DNA from: Bartonella queenslandensis
GTDB lineage: Bacteria; Pseudomonadota; Alphaproteobacteria; Rhizobiales; Rhizobiaceae
Direction of reading: 5' to 3'
NCBI RefSeq assembly: GCF_018155095.1
Contig: NZ_NAAI01000014.1
Span: 1-41,908, forward strand
Length of the DNA stretch: 41,908 bases
Positions 28,061-37,760 of the stretch are shown one piece after another; within the stretch, counting starts at the first letter, position 1; each line of letters starts with the position of its first letter. Made by a program: the position numbers and the translations under genes. The notes under the pieces were generated by a model. That model did not search any database and had not been told where the DNA came from. It was given only the letters and a program-made list of their open reading frames with translations.

Positions 28061-28321
28061 TTGATCTCATTGGGCGGTCATTTTAAAAATTTGGCAATAG
28101 ATTCTTTTCCGTTAATTTATGTGAGAAAGAGGTTCAATTTTTGTATTTTGGGTGAAGTCCACTTTTATAAAACATCTGATCAACTTGTCCATTGGGGGAA
28201 CTTTGTGAATGTGCAGTGTCTCATGATCATTTTATGCGATTAATTGTTGTAAAATCTTTCGATGAAGCTTTCTGATTTTCTAAGGTGATGATTTTATCAG
28301 TTTATTTGTTTAAAGAATTTT

Positions 28322-29437
28322 TCATGTGTAAATATATTTATAGCGTGATCCAAGAGACGTTAGAATTTCATTGGGAAGTGTGTTGGCATCTGTCGCCACT
28401 TTTTCAAGTGTTTGATGGGGACCAATGAGTTCGATCCAGTCACCTGTTTGAGGTTTTTGATCAAGTTCGGTCGTATCTACAATAATAGAATCCATAGAAA
28501 CGCGCCCAACCATGGGAAGTTTATGCCCGTTGAAATAAACGGTTCCTTTATTTGAGAGAGCACGCAGCCAACCATCAGCATAGCCAATAGAAATGGTTGC
28601 AAGAGTGCTGGGTCTATTGGTTATAAAACTTTCTCCATAACCAACAGGGGTTCCTACATCAACAACACGGTTTTGAAGAACTTGGGCTTCGAGTTTTAAA
28701 ACAGGTTTTAGAAGGGATGCGTGTTTTCCTGAGGGGTCGCTTCCGTAAAGTGCAATACCGGGGCGAACAAGGTCAAAATAAAAATCTGAGCCTAGAAAAA
28801 TACCTCCAGAATTCGCAAAGGAAGCTCTACAAGGCGGCAGTTGTGCAAGGATCGTTTTGAAAGAAGTTAATTGGGCGTCATTTGATGGGTGCGTATCATC
28901 TTCTCCGTTAGAAAGATGACTAAGGATATATTTTATGTCTGCGTTTTCAAAAATTGTAGGATGTTTGATGAGCTTTTTTAATTCTTTTTGATCAAGTCCT
29001 AATCGGTTCATATGGGTATCGATTTGAACAATAGCTGGAAATTTTTTATCCTTTTTTTGACAAATCTTTTGCCAAATCTCAATAGCATTCCAAGAGTTTA
29101 GAACAGGAACAATACCTGATTGTGCTACAAATTCTTCCGCTGTGTGTGGAAGCCCATTGAGAAGAGCAATTGTGACGTTTGATGGTAAAATGCTTTTTAA
29201 TTGCAATGCTTCTCTGATTTGGGCAACAAAAAAAGTACGACAACCAGCTTGATAAAGGGCAGGAGCAATTTTATGCGCTCCTAGCCCATAGGCATTTGCT
29301 TTTACAACCGCTGAACATTGTGTTGGCGCTACACGTTTGGCTAAAGTGATATAATTGGCAACAATGGCACTGACATCAATGGTGGCTACAGCTGCATAGA
29401 GGGATGTGTTTATTTCATCATTAACGGATTTGTTCAT
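28322..29437 (-). CDS. alr: Alanine racemase
   Basis: A 371-residue PLP enzyme that makes D-alanine for peptidoglycan. The PLP lysine is K46 in VVKANAYGLG, and the second catalytic base Tyr is in SIGYADGW near residue 270. The start of the C-terminal beta domain shows GKHASLLKPVLKLEAQVLQN. Length is normal for a fold-III alanine racemase. It stands alone on the minus strand; a decayed integrase element follows it. Confidence 0.95.
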   Translation of the reverse strand: MNKSVNDEINTSLYAAVATIDVSAIVANYITLAKRVAPTQCSAVVKANAYGLGAHKIAPALYQAGCRTFFVAQIREALQLKSILPSNVTIALLNGLPHTAEEFVAQSGIVPVLNSWNAIEIWQKICQKKDKKFPAIVQIDTHMNRLGLDQKELKKLIKHPTIFENADIKYILSHLSNGEDDTHPSNDAQLTSFKTILAQLPPCRASFANSGGIFLGSDFYFDLVRPGIALYGSDPSGKHASLLKPVLKLEAQVLQNRVVDVGTPVGYGESFITNRPSTLATISIGYADGWLRALSNKGTVYFNGHKLPMVGRVSMDSIIVDTTELDQKPQTGDWIELIGPHQTLEKVATDANTLPNEILTSLGSRYKYIYT

Positions 29438-30464
29438 TTTAAAATCTTATCTTTGTTCGTGAGTATAGCTTTTTCTTTGGTTATTTCACAGAGGTTTCTT
29501 ATGATATAGAAAAAAATACTGTTTGATACGGTCAAAATCATAAGTCTCCCATACTGAATTATGCACCATGAAAGTCGTGTTTTTTATCTAAAATGGTACT
29601 CTGAATCTAAGAGATATTTTAGTTTTATTCGTGTTGTTAGCAACACGGTGTGTTCTGATAATTTATGCAACATAGATTTTTGATTTTTACTTAATTTGCT
29701 CTTGTTGAGGCATATTAAAAAAATAAAGCATAACTTATTGTATCCTTTTGAAGAGCGCAAGATCATGCTGTTGTTGTGGGTGGGGAGTGTTTTCTCATAA
29801 ACAGACATGGCTTAACGCATACAAGAGAATGCAAAATGATAAATTATCTACTCTCGAGGAATAATTATAAGCAATGACTTACAAGCTTTTTACCACAAGG
29901 AGGGGAGCGATTACTTGTAATATGCAATTTGGAACGTTGTCTCATGCACTTAAAGTCACTTTTATCAAATGGGTAAAGAGTGTGTAAACACTTGCTGATA
30001 CATTAAAAACTATTGATTTGGATATGATTTACTTTCTATCATTTGATTGGTTTTAAGTGAAATTAATTTTATTGATCATAGAGTGCATTGGACTCATTGA
30101 TTGACGGTAAGAACAATGTAAAACGAAGGTTAGTAAGGAAAACTAATAGATGGAATGCTGGAAACTTTGTTGAAGAGTCGTGCGTTTATTGTTCAATCCA
30201 CAGAAGTTTTTTCTCTCTTCATTTTAGGGTTTTCAGTTATAAATTTTGCAAAGAGAAAGAGTGTGGTCATTGTTTAATACCCAATGTTTTTATTTTTCTT
30301 TGGGGGTAAGGTGTCTTCGTATTTTTCTTATTCGATTGAATTTGACACAAAGATGTTAATCTTAAGGCTTTTGGTTTAAGAAAATTGTTGGCAGATAATT
30401 ATACAAGGACTATACCACGTCAGGGATTCGAAATTTAACGTTCAATAAAGATATGGGGAAGAGT
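29438..30464. other. Gene-free region between alr and fpr
   Basis: About 1 kb without credible coding sequence. A minus-strand frame at 29584-29808 has no family resemblance or good ribosome-binding site. The divergent promoters of alr and fpr must lie here; I cannot place them reliably. Confidence 0.5.
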
Positions 30465-31292
30465 ATGAATACGTCTGCTACCAATGTTCCGTCAAACATC
30501 AGCAGCGTTGCAAATTTTCCGATTCCTGCGAATGTATTTGCTCTGACTGTCCAAGAGGTTTGTCACTATACCGATCGGTTATTTAAATTTCGCTTGAATC
30601 GTCCGGAAAGTTTTCGTTTTCGTTCCGGTGAATTTGTTATGATCGGTTTGCCAAATGCAGAAAAGCCGATTTATCGTGCTTATTCAATTGCAAGCCCTTT
30701 TTGGGATGAACAGCTTGAGTTTTTTTCGATAAAAGTTCCAGGGGGACCATTAACCGAGCATCTACAAAAAATTAAAATTGGTGATACAGTTCTCATGCGT
30801 AAAAAATCTACAGGAACGCTGGTTCTTGATGCGCTTATTCCTGGGAAACGCCTTTATCTTCTTTCAACTGGTACAGGGGTTGCCCCTTTTGCAAGCCTTA
30901 TTCGTGATCCTGAAACCTATGAGAAATTTTCAGAAGTTGTTCTTATTCAAACAACACGTGAAAAGAATGAGTTAACTTATGCAAAAGATCTTGTTTACTC
31001 TTTGCAACAAGATCCACTCATTGGCGTGTATGCACAACAGTTAAAATTTTATCCTATGACCACTCGTGAATCTTCTGAGCATATGGGACGTATTACGACT
31101 GTTATGGAGAATGGATGCTTTTTTGAAACCACCGGTTTGCCTAAAATTAACCCTGATGAAGATCGGGTGATGATTTGTGGTTCCATGGCCATGTTAAAAG
31201 ATTGTGCAAGGATGTGTGAAGGCTTTGGTCTTGTTGAAGGTGCTAATAATGCCCCTGCAACTTATGTCGTAGAGCGCGCTTTTGTGGAGTGA
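30465..31292 (+). CDS. fpr: Ferredoxin/flavodoxin-NADP+ reductase
   Basis: A 275-residue FAD enzyme that passes electrons between NADPH and ferredoxin or flavodoxin. RAYSIASP (residues 71-78) binds FAD, LLSTGTGVAPF (132-142) binds NADP, and VMICGSMAMLKDC is the conserved near-C-terminal motif. The ending Tyr-Val-Val-Glu-Arg-Ala-Phe-Val-Glu matches the short C-terminal extension of rhizobial FprA-type enzymes. I place the start at the second ATG (30465), which has GGGGAAGAG just before it; an ATG four codons earlier is possible. The last 180 bp are duplicated immediately downstream. Confidence 0.92.
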   Translation: MNTSATNVPSNISSVANFPIPANVFALTVQEVCHYTDRLFKFRLNRPESFRFRSGEFVMIGLPNAEKPIYRAYSIASPFWDEQLEFFSIKVPGGPLTEHLQKIKIGDTVLMRKKSTGTLVLDALIPGKRLYLLSTGTGVAPFASLIRDPETYEKFSEVVLIQTTREKNELTYAKDLVYSLQQDPLIGVYAQQLKFYPMTTRESSEHMGRITTVMENGCFFETTGLPKINPDEDRVMICGSMAMLKDCARMCEGFGLVEGANNAPATYVVERAFVE

Positions 31293-31299
31293 TGGTGGG

Positions 31300-31482
31300 C
31301 TCTGGTGCTTTTTTGAAACTAAGGGTCTTTCCAAAATTAACCTTGATGAAGATTAGGTGATGATTTGCATTTCCATGGCCAAGTGTTAAAAGATTGCGCA
31401 AGGATGTGTGAAGGCTTTGGTCTTGTTGAAGGCGCTAATAATGCTCCCGAATCTTCAAGTTATCGAGTGCGCCTTTTTTGAG
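31300..31482 (+). pseudogene. Tandem decayed duplicate of the fpr 3' end
   Basis: GGTGCTTTTTTGAAAC, CCAAAATTAACC-TTGATGAAGAT, GATGATTTGC, TTCCATGGCCA and AAGGATGTGTGAAGGCTTTG all repeat the end of fpr with a constant offset of about 190 bp. The copy has lost the reading frame (for example TAGGTGATG in place of CGGGTGATG, and a three-base insert after CCATGGCCA). It reaches the equivalent of the fpr stop codon and overlaps the end of eda on the opposite strand. Confidence 0.85.
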
Positions 31483-32120
31483 AGAGAGGAGAGTTGCGTT
31501 GCAGTATACGCTAACGCACTAATTGAATCCCAATCCTTTATTGCGATGAGCTGATGGGGCGCTATCCAAGAACCGCCAACACAAAAAACGTTAGGAAGTT
31601 GGAGCCATTGCGTTGCACTTTGTTGTGTTATATCCCCTGTTGGGCAAAAGAAAATTTCAGAGAAGGGAGATGCTAAGGCTTGGATGAAGGCAATACCTCC
31701 AGAGGCTTCAGCAGGGAAAAATTTAAGATATGTATAGCCTTTATCTAATGCTTTCATGAGTTCACTTGGAGTTATTGCTCCGGGAAGAAGGGGAATTTCA
31801 CTATTTTTTGCACAATTGATTAATTTATTGGATAATCCGGGGCTTACGATAAATTTTGCTCCAGCTTGTTCAGCTTGTTCGTAGTGTGTTGTGTTGAGAA
31901 TTGTTCCTGCTCCAACAATTGCTTCAGGGACTTCTTGTGTAATTGTCTTAATTGCTTGGAGGGCGTTTGGTGTTCGTAAGGTGATTTCAATTGTTTTTAA
32001 TCCACCTTTGACAAGAGCACGTGCTAAGGGTACAGCACTTTGTATATTGTCGATAAACAAAACAGGTATAACAGTTTGTCCTTGGAGAAGTGTTAAAAGG
32101 TTGTCTATTTTTTGGCACAT
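31455..32120 (-). CDS. eda: KDPG/KHG aldolase (2-dehydro-3-deoxy-phosphogluconate aldolase)
   Basis: A 221-residue class I aldolase. K133 in YLKFFPAEASGG forms the Schiff base and E45 in IEITLRTPNAL is the general acid/base residue; VGAGTILN and FCPTGDI are the other family motifs. It splits KDPG to pyruvate and glyceraldehyde 3-phosphate in the Entner-Doudoroff route, or 2-keto-4-hydroxyglutarate; no other Entner-Doudoroff gene is nearby. The last residues (Lys-Lys-Ala-His-Ser-Ile-Thr) are encoded antisense to the decayed fpr duplicate, so this C-terminus is probably newly acquired. Confidence 0.93.
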   Translation of the reverse strand: MCQKIDNLLTLLQGQTVIPVLFIDNIQSAVPLARALVKGGLKTIEITLRTPNALQAIKTITQEVPEAIVGAGTILNTTHYEQAEQAGAKFIVSPGLSNKLINCAKNSEIPLLPGAITPSELMKALDKGYTYLKFFPAEASGGIAFIQALASPFSEIFFCPTGDITQQSATQWLQLPNVFCVGGSWIAPHQLIAIKDWDSISALAYTATQLSSLSKKAHSIT

Positions 32121-32224
32121 GATATTTTTTCTTCTTGGAAAGAATATGGTTTAATATAGTTTGATTAAGCACAATATGTTAAAGAGTAAATGAATAGATC
32201 TTGAAATTGAATGAAACGCGCGTT

Positions 32225-33154
32225 ATGGCAAAACACATGGAAAAGAATTTTAAAGTTGCTGCACTTTATTGCTTTGCAGATTTGAAGCATTACCGTCAAT
32301 TACAAAAGCCTTTGCAGGATTTATGTCAAGCAAATGATATTAAAGGGACCCTTCTTTTAGCACAAGAGGGGATTAATGGAACTGTTGCTGGTTCTTGTGA
32401 AGCGATTGAGGCGTTGGTGGATTTTATTATGGCTGAGCCAGCATTTCAAACGCCCGAAATTAAGTATTCATGGGCATCAAAAATGCCTTTTCATCGCATG
32501 AAAGTTCGGTTGAAAAAAGAGATTGTAACAATGGGCGTTGAAGGAGTTGATCCGCTAAAAGTTGTGGGGACTTATGTGGATCCTGAAGATTGGAATGCTC
32601 TTATTCAAGATGAAGAGACAATTTTGATCGATACGCGGAATGACTATGAATATGCCATTGGGAGTTTTCAAGGAGCGATTGATCCGCAGATTAAAACATT
32701 TCGCGAATTTCCTGAATGGGTACGTCAACATGAAGCTGATTTAAAGAAGAAAAAGAAAATTGCTATGTTTTGTACAGGCGGTATTCGTTGTGAAAAATCA
32801 ACAGCGTATGTTCGTGAACTTGGTTATGAGCAAGTGTACCATTTAAAAGGGGGTATTCTGAAATATTTAGAAAAAATTCCAAAAGAGGAAAGTTTATGGT
32901 GGGGAGAGTGCTTTGTTTTTGATGAGCGCGTTTCTGTGCAACATGGTCTTGAAGAATGTGGACGCGAACTCTGTCGCGCGTGTCGTTCTCCTTTGAATGC
33001 TGAAAGCAAATTATCACCGCATTATGAGGAAGGTGTTTCCTGTGATGCTTGTTATAACACGCGCAGTGAAGCTGATAGAGAACGCTTTCGTGAGCGCCAT
33101 AGACAATTCCAATTGTTGAAGTTGCGTGCAATTGAATCGCATCAGAGGACATAA
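32225..33154 (+). CDS. trhO: Rhodanese-domain tRNA uridine(34) hydroxylase TrhO (YceA family)
   Basis: A 309-residue protein: an N-terminal acylphosphatase-like domain ([20 protein letters not shown] onward) and a rhodanese domain with catalytic C183 in [13 protein letters not shown]. This arrangement fits TrhO, which makes 5-hydroxyuridine at the wobble position of tRNA. The C-terminal part has extra cysteine pairs (Cys-Arg-Ala-Cys and Cys-Asp-Ala-Cys) suggesting a metal site. The TTG at 32201 would add eight residues; the ATG at 32225 is preferred. Divergent from eda. Confidence 0.9.
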   Translation: MAKHMEKNFKVAALYCFADLKHYRQLQKPLQDLCQANDIKGTLLLAQEGINGTVAGSCEAIEALVDFIMAEPAFQTPEIKYSWASKMPFHRMKVRLKKEIVTMGVEGVDPLKVVGTYVDPEDWNALIQDEETILIDTRNDYEYAIGSFQGAIDPQIKTFREFPEWVRQHEADLKKKKKIAMFCTGGIRCEKSTAYVRELGYEQVYHLKGGILKYLEKIPKEESLWWGECFVFDERVSVQHGLEECGRELCRACRSPLNAESKLSPHYEEGVSCDACYNTRSEADRERFRERHRQFQLLKLRAIESHQRT

Positions 33155-33394
33155 GGATATCGTCGTGTAGGGATTAAAATTCTCGCTTTTTTCTCTTAAA
33201 TTTTACAGAGAGAAGAGAGTGTAGCTCTTTGTAGAAAAATCTCTTATAAGATCAAATTTTGTTTGATTTTTTGGTCTGCGTTAAATTATTCGGTTTATAA
33301 ATAATCATTGTAAGTCGTTCGCTCTCCTTGATTTTATAGAATTGAGTATTGCAAATACTTTTTATTTTAAAATAGAAAAGTCATTTACGAATAG

Positions 33395-33800
33395 TTTAGC
33401 ACATTGATTTATAATAATGATTTATAATAATTGACATGTTGAATAAGAGGTCTGAATACCGTGAGGGTTCTCTCATTCTAAGCCTGTTCTATGTTAAATC
33501 AATCAAAGCTGTGTTTTTGGAACGTTACAAGTAGTGAAAGTCGTGTGGAGTAAAACGAGACAAGAAAGACATGTCTCTTATGGAAAATACTATGTCTCTT
33601 ATGAATCGTCTCAAATTTTAAGGGCTGTCCCAACATTGGGGTTCAGTGTGTGATTATGTTTGGCTTGCTCTTTTATAAGTATAAAGATGATGGACACGCA
33701 ATTGCGTTATACCATACCAGCTGCTGGGGATTTTGCATGATATATTGCTTAAGGAAGTGGTGAAATGGACGTTGGAAGAACGGATATTTTTTAAAAAATG
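33395..33800 (+). pseudogene. Integrase-element remnant, plus orientation
   Basis: Leader landmarks GATTTATAATAATTGAC, AATACCGTGAGGGTTCTCTC, GTTAAATCAATCAAAG and GAGACAAGAAAGAC are followed by ATGTCTCTTATG, which appears twice in 30 bp, then CCCAACATTGGGG and GGCTTGCTCTTTTATAAG of the N-terminal domain. The frame is broken. It faces the next copy. Confidence 0.65.
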
Positions 33801-33879
33801 TATAGGCTATCAATGAGAAAGATCATGGTGTTTTGTTGGAAGGCGGATGTCATGATCTTTAAGGATGATGATGCTTCAG

Positions 33880-34125
33880 TTCGGATATCCCCTGATTCCA
33901 ATGTTTATCTTCTTGGCAATTGAGAGACTTCATAAGAGGTATTTTATTCCTTTTTCAACTGTTTTGGAGCGACATGCTGTTTTCTACTTGTGATGTGCAA
34001 GAGACATGGTTTTGATAATGCTTCATTATAAGAGAGATAAGAGACGGAGAAATGAAAGCAGTGTACGATGGGATTTTTGTCTAAGGTCAAAATAATAAAT
34101 TATTATTATAAATTAATGTGTTGAG
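33880..34125 (-). pseudogene. Integrase-element remnant, minus orientation
   Basis: Plus-strand GATTCCAATG, GAGACTTCATAAGAGG, TTGTGATGTGCAAG, ATGGTTTTGATAATGCTTCA and TATTATAAATTAATG are leader and first-codon landmarks in the expected order for a minus-strand copy. The integrase body is missing beyond the first codons. It converges with the copy at 33395-33800. Confidence 0.6.
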
Positions 34126-34384
34126 TAGTTTTTTTCGTTATTTCCTGTAAGGATATTAAGAAATAGAATGGGGGAAGCGAAGAAATAAGGTGCTTTTAAA
34201 GAAAGACAGAGATTTATATCGTATGGCTGGGGGAGGGACGTGATCCCATGAAAGTGGATGAATGGCTTTGTTTGGTGGGGGAGAGTGTTGTTTTTTTGCA
34301 TCATATTCTCTTTAAGAATTAAAAAATGTTTAAAATTAAAAAAGTGATTGAAATGAGAAAGGATTCGTTTTATAGAATCCCTTG

Positions 34385-34800
34385 CCCAAAGTCGCACGTG
34401 CCTGTGGGTGTCCGCTGGTTCTCAAATGGTGAGATTAACCGGTACGGTACCTGGAACTAACCGCTCCAGTCATTCTTACAGCCCATTGCAAGAATGAGGA
34501 CATCTTGAAGCAACGACGGTGCGGGCCTTTCTGGTGTCTTCCAGCTTTTAAATGCTGGGATAACTATAGAGGCACACCTCATTGCCTTCAGTGCGGAAGT
34601 GGTTTTCTCAACTCCAATCAAAAAGGCAGATAAATACGGAATGACGCGGCTTTCGCGCTGTTCTTTCGCTGCATGCAATGCTAATTTCTGGTTTTTTATG
34701 ATCAGAATGGGGATGGTTGTTGTGTGTTTTTTGTCCTTTGGCTTTTGGCAGTTTTGGCTGTCCAAGCATAGAGTGGGGGAGCATTCCCTCAAGGAGAATT
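34385..34800 (+). ncRNA. Structured leader upstream of ornithine decarboxylase, probably the speF motif
   Basis: Unlike the AT-rich spacers around it, this 400-nt stretch is GC-rich and has several conserved-looking hairpins: CTGGTTCTCA with TGAGATTAACCGG (34415-34442), CATTCTT with AAGAATG (34471-34496) and CCAGC with GCTGG (34541-34558). It directly precedes the ODC gene. A long conserved leader of this kind, named speF, has been described upstream of ODC genes in alphaproteobacteria (Corbino and colleagues, 2005). I assign it by position and general shape, not by a covariance search. It is expected to control ODC expression; the ligand is unknown. Confidence 0.7.
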
Positions 34801-34804
34801 GCAG

Positions 34805-35938
34805 ATGGCAACGCAACGTATTCGCGATTTTCTTGCAACACATCGTTCTGAAGGTCCATGCTTAATTGTTGACCTTGATGTTGTTCGTGACAACTATTTA
34901 AATTTTGAAAAAGCTCTGCCGCAGTCTCGTATTTTTTATGCAATAAAGGCTAATCCAGCTCCTGAAATCTTGCATTTGCTAAGTTCTTTAGGATCTTCTT
35001 TTGATGCGGCTTCTGTTGCAGAAATTGAAATGGCTCTCAAAGCAGGGGCAACGCCAGGGCGTATTTCTTTTGGGAATACGATTAAAAAAGAGTGTGATAT
35101 CGCGCGAGCCTATGCATTGGGTGTTTCACTTTATGCCGTTGATTGTATTGAAGAAGTGGAAAAAATTGCGCGTGCTGCTCCAGAAGCGCGTGTTTTTTGC
35201 CGAGTTCTTACCGATGGAAAAGGGGCAGAGTGGCCATTGTCACGTAAATTCGGTTGTGTTCCTGCTATGGCAGTTGATGTGCTAAAACGTGCGCACCAAT
35301 TAGGTTTGCAAGCCTATGGTGTTTCTTTTCATGTTGGGTCTCAGCAGGTTGATCTGAGTGCATGGGATCGTGCTTTATCGGATGCTGCTACCGTTTTTAA
35401 AAATTTGGAACAAGAAGGTATTTCATTGAAATTGGTAAATATGGGGGGCGGTTTTCCAACGCGTTACTTGAAAGATGTTCCTACTGAGCAAGCTTATGGC
35501 ACGGCAGTTTTTGATTCATTGAAAAAGCATTTTGGTAATCGTATCCCTGAGACGATTATTGAGCCAGGGCGGGCGATGGTTGGCAATGCTGGTGTTATTC
35601 GCACAGAAGTTGTGCTGATCTCTAAAAAAGCTGATAATGATAATGTCCGATGGGTTTATCTTGATATTGGGAAATTTAATGGTCTTGCTGAAACTATGGA
35701 TGAAGCCATTCGTTATCCTATTGAGACCCCTCATGATGATAAGGTTATGGAGCCTTGTATTTTGGCTGGGCCAACATGCGATTCGGCAGATGTTCTCTAT
35801 GAAAAAACACCTTATCCGCTTCCTGTATCTCTAAAAATAGGAGATAAGATATTGATTCATGGAACAGGTGCTTACACAACAACTTACGCATCTGTTGCCT
35901 TTAATGGTTTTGAACCTTTGCGATCCTATGTGATCTGA
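34805..35938 (+). CDS. Ornithine (or ornithine/lysine) decarboxylase, alanine-racemase fold
   Basis: A 377-residue fold-III PLP decarboxylase. The PLP lysine is K49 in FYAIKANPAPEIL; the motif FHVGSQ, the glycine-rich VNMGGGFPTRY and EPGRAMVGNAG bind the cofactor phosphate; GPTCDSADVLYE carries the catalytic Cys. These match eukaryote-type ODC, which makes putrescine and begins polyamine synthesis; some alphaproteobacterial members also accept lysine. The ATG at 34805 has AAGGAG eight bases upstream. It lies behind the structured leader and 77 bp before a GNAT gene that is probably cotranscribed. Confidence 0.92.
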   Translation: MATQRIRDFLATHRSEGPCLIVDLDVVRDNYLNFEKALPQSRIFYAIKANPAPEILHLLSSLGSSFDAASVAEIEMALKAGATPGRISFGNTIKKECDIARAYALGVSLYAVDCIEEVEKIARAAPEARVFCRVLTDGKGAEWPLSRKFGCVPAMAVDVLKRAHQLGLQAYGVSFHVGSQQVDLSAWDRALSDAATVFKNLEQEGISLKLVNMGGGFPTRYLKDVPTEQAYGTAVFDSLKKHFGNRIPETIIEPGRAMVGNAGVIRTEVVLISKKADNDNVRWVYLDIGKFNGLAETMDEAIRYPIETPHDDKVMEPCILAGPTCDSADVLYEKTPYPLPVSLKIGDKILIHGTGAYTTTYASVAFNGFEPLRSYVI

Positions 35939-36015
35939 AATTTCCTTTTAACTATAGGTTTTTTAGATTTTTTTTATATGCTCGTCATTGCACTATAAGA
36001 GGGTGGGTTATCGAG

Positions 36016-36600
36016 ATGAACATGATTAATTTTCAAACAAAAAATAGGGCATGTTTTACACTTTTATTGGAGCAAGAAGCCGATAAGCCTTATCGAGAAA
36101 TTTTGCTTGATGCAACGATGGGACAGGGACGTAAACGTAAATCATCCGAGTCTTTACGTCGTGGTCGGTTAGCTGCTCAAGGGCTTTCTTTTGTGGTTAA
36201 AAATGCGCTTGGGGAGCTTGTGGGGAGTGTTCGTCTTTGGCATGTTTCTTTTTTGAAAGAAAAAAATAAAATACAACATGCTTTACTTTTGGGACCTTTG
36301 GCTGTTGCAGCTGAATATGCTGGTATGGGAATAGGATCGATTCTCGTCCGCCATGCAATTGAAAAAGCAAAAAAATTAGGATATGGTGCTATTTTTTTGG
36401 TAGGAGATTTTGAATTTTATCAACGTTTTGGTTTTTCAAATCGCTTAACAGAAAATTTTGCAATGCCTGGTCCTTACGAAAAGCATCGTTTTCAGGCTTT
36501 GGAACTGATACCACACTATCTTTCTGGATGTTATGGCACTTTGGTTGCTAGCGGAGAACGAGCCGTTTCGAGTCGTTTTCAGCATCATAAAGTGGCTTGA
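36016..36600 (+). CDS. GNAT-family N-acetyltransferase
   Basis: A 194-residue protein with the GNAT fold. The acetyl-CoA loop is LGPLAVAAEYAGMGIGSILV (residues 94-113), with the Gln/Arg-x-x-Gly-x-Gly/Ala pattern reduced to Ala-Gly-Met-Gly-Ile-Gly. Further on, FYQRFGFSNRL is the common second half motif. The family acetylates amines or protein N-termini; the partner ODC suggests a polyamine or ornithine-related substrate, but this is inference. GAGGGTGGG stands before the ATG. A hairpin terminator follows 113 bp after the stop. Confidence 0.88.
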   Translation: MNMINFQTKNRACFTLLLEQEADKPYREILLDATMGQGRKRKSSESLRRGRLAAQGLSFVVKNALGELVGSVRLWHVSFLKEKNKIQHALLLGPLAVAAEYAGMGIGSILVRHAIEKAKKLGYGAIFLVGDFEFYQRFGFSNRLTENFAMPGPYEKHRFQALELIPHYLSGCYGTLVASGERAVSSRFQHHKVA

Positions 36601-36712
36601 AGATTGTCGTTATTGCGTCTTTCAACAGTGCTAGAATTGAGAGAGAGTATATTGGTTGGTGGCAAAATGTTCGTACAAAGTTTTGGAGATTTGTTTTGCG
36701 ATTGTGTTATAT

Positions 36713-36729
36713 GGCTCTCTTATAGAGCC
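36713..36729 (+). terminator. Possible terminator after the ODC-GNAT operon
   Basis: GGCTCT and AGAGCC with a 5-base loop, followed by TCTTTCTTGTTTT. A short stem, so a modest terminator. Confidence 0.55.
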
Positions 36730-36859
36730 TCTTTCTTGTTTTGATTGTTTCAATTAAGGTCGTAGGAATATAGTTAAAGCTTATTTTTTGAACGCGTGTC
36801 CTATTTCATCATATTGAAAGACCAAATTCTTGAGTGATTTTGGGTACGTTAGCTCTCGT

Positions 36860-37095
36860 ATCATCATAAAATTTCTTGCTCTCAATATCATGGGCGTTAT
36901 GGGCCGATCTTGTATCGAGACAGTTTTTACTCTTTTTTTTTAATAGTTTTTATTTTTCTGCTTTTGATGCACAAGGGTATGGTTTTGATTGTTTCATCAT
37001 GAATAGCTTTTAAATGGGAAGCTATTTACGATATTCAGATTGCTCATTATAATATGCACGATGGTAAGCTATGATTATAAATCAGTGTATTCTGG
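36860..37095 (-). repeat. Integrase-element leader remnant, minus orientation
   Basis: TTGATGCACAAGGGTATGG, TTTTGATTGTTTCATCATGA and ATGATTATAAATCAGTG match the minus-strand leaders elsewhere. The integrase part is unrecognisable or gone. Confidence 0.55.
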
Positions 37096-37544
37096 CAACG
37101 AGAGCTTTTCGTTTGTACCCTTAAATTTTTCATATCAGAAATGATGAGTTGACTATCGGGAAAAAGATATTGAAAGCCTTTCTAAAGTATTTTTGGGGTG
37201 GATTCAATAGGGACAGAATGTGCGTTTTTGAGGGATTAAAGAGGTATATGGACGTTTATATTAAAGATGTGAGGGAGTTTTGCTGTCGTTAACAGTTGTG
37301 GACTCACCGTGGTAAGAGTAGGGCATAAAAGGTGCCCCCATTCATCGATCAATTTTATTCCAAAAGAGAAAAATTTTATACCATGTTAGCGTTTGCTGAA
37401 AGGGAAGTGGCTCTTAAGAAAGATATGCGGCTATAGAATCAAAACTATAAGTATCCATTTTTTTAAAAAGAGTGTAAAAAATAAAATGACATGTTCAAAA
37501 GATGCTTTTTTGAAAAAATCTACCATTACTTTTTTCTATAAAAA

Positions 37545-37760
37545 AACTGTTTTGCAATGAGCATAAGCGTGTCGAAGATAGGATGATTTTCTCATTTCAA
37601 ATTTTCGTATTCAGAATCAAAAAACTTTGTCCTGTACGTTATCAGGGAAATGGGTAGGTAAATAAAAATCACGAGAGTCTCTTTTATGAATCTCTTCAAA
37701 AAGAAGGCTATCATGGGGAAATCAGAAAAGAGAATGATGATATAAGTGTTTCTCGTAAGT
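37545..37760 (+). repeat. Integrase-element leader remnant, plus orientation
   Basis: GATAGGATGATTTTCTCATT, TCGTATTCAGAATCAAA and TCTTTTATGAATCTCTTC match the leader and first codons of plus-strand copies at 11.9 and 33.4 kb. Heavily decayed. Confidence 0.45.

Noticed and set aside
29584..29808. Minus-strand 74-codon frame upstream of alr
   Set aside because: No family likeness, no proper ribosome-binding site and composition of spacer DNA.
36855..36895. Duplicate of the GNAT gene 3' end
   Set aside because: Only ATCATAAA and CTTG match at the right distance; too little, and it does not enclose an integrase copy.
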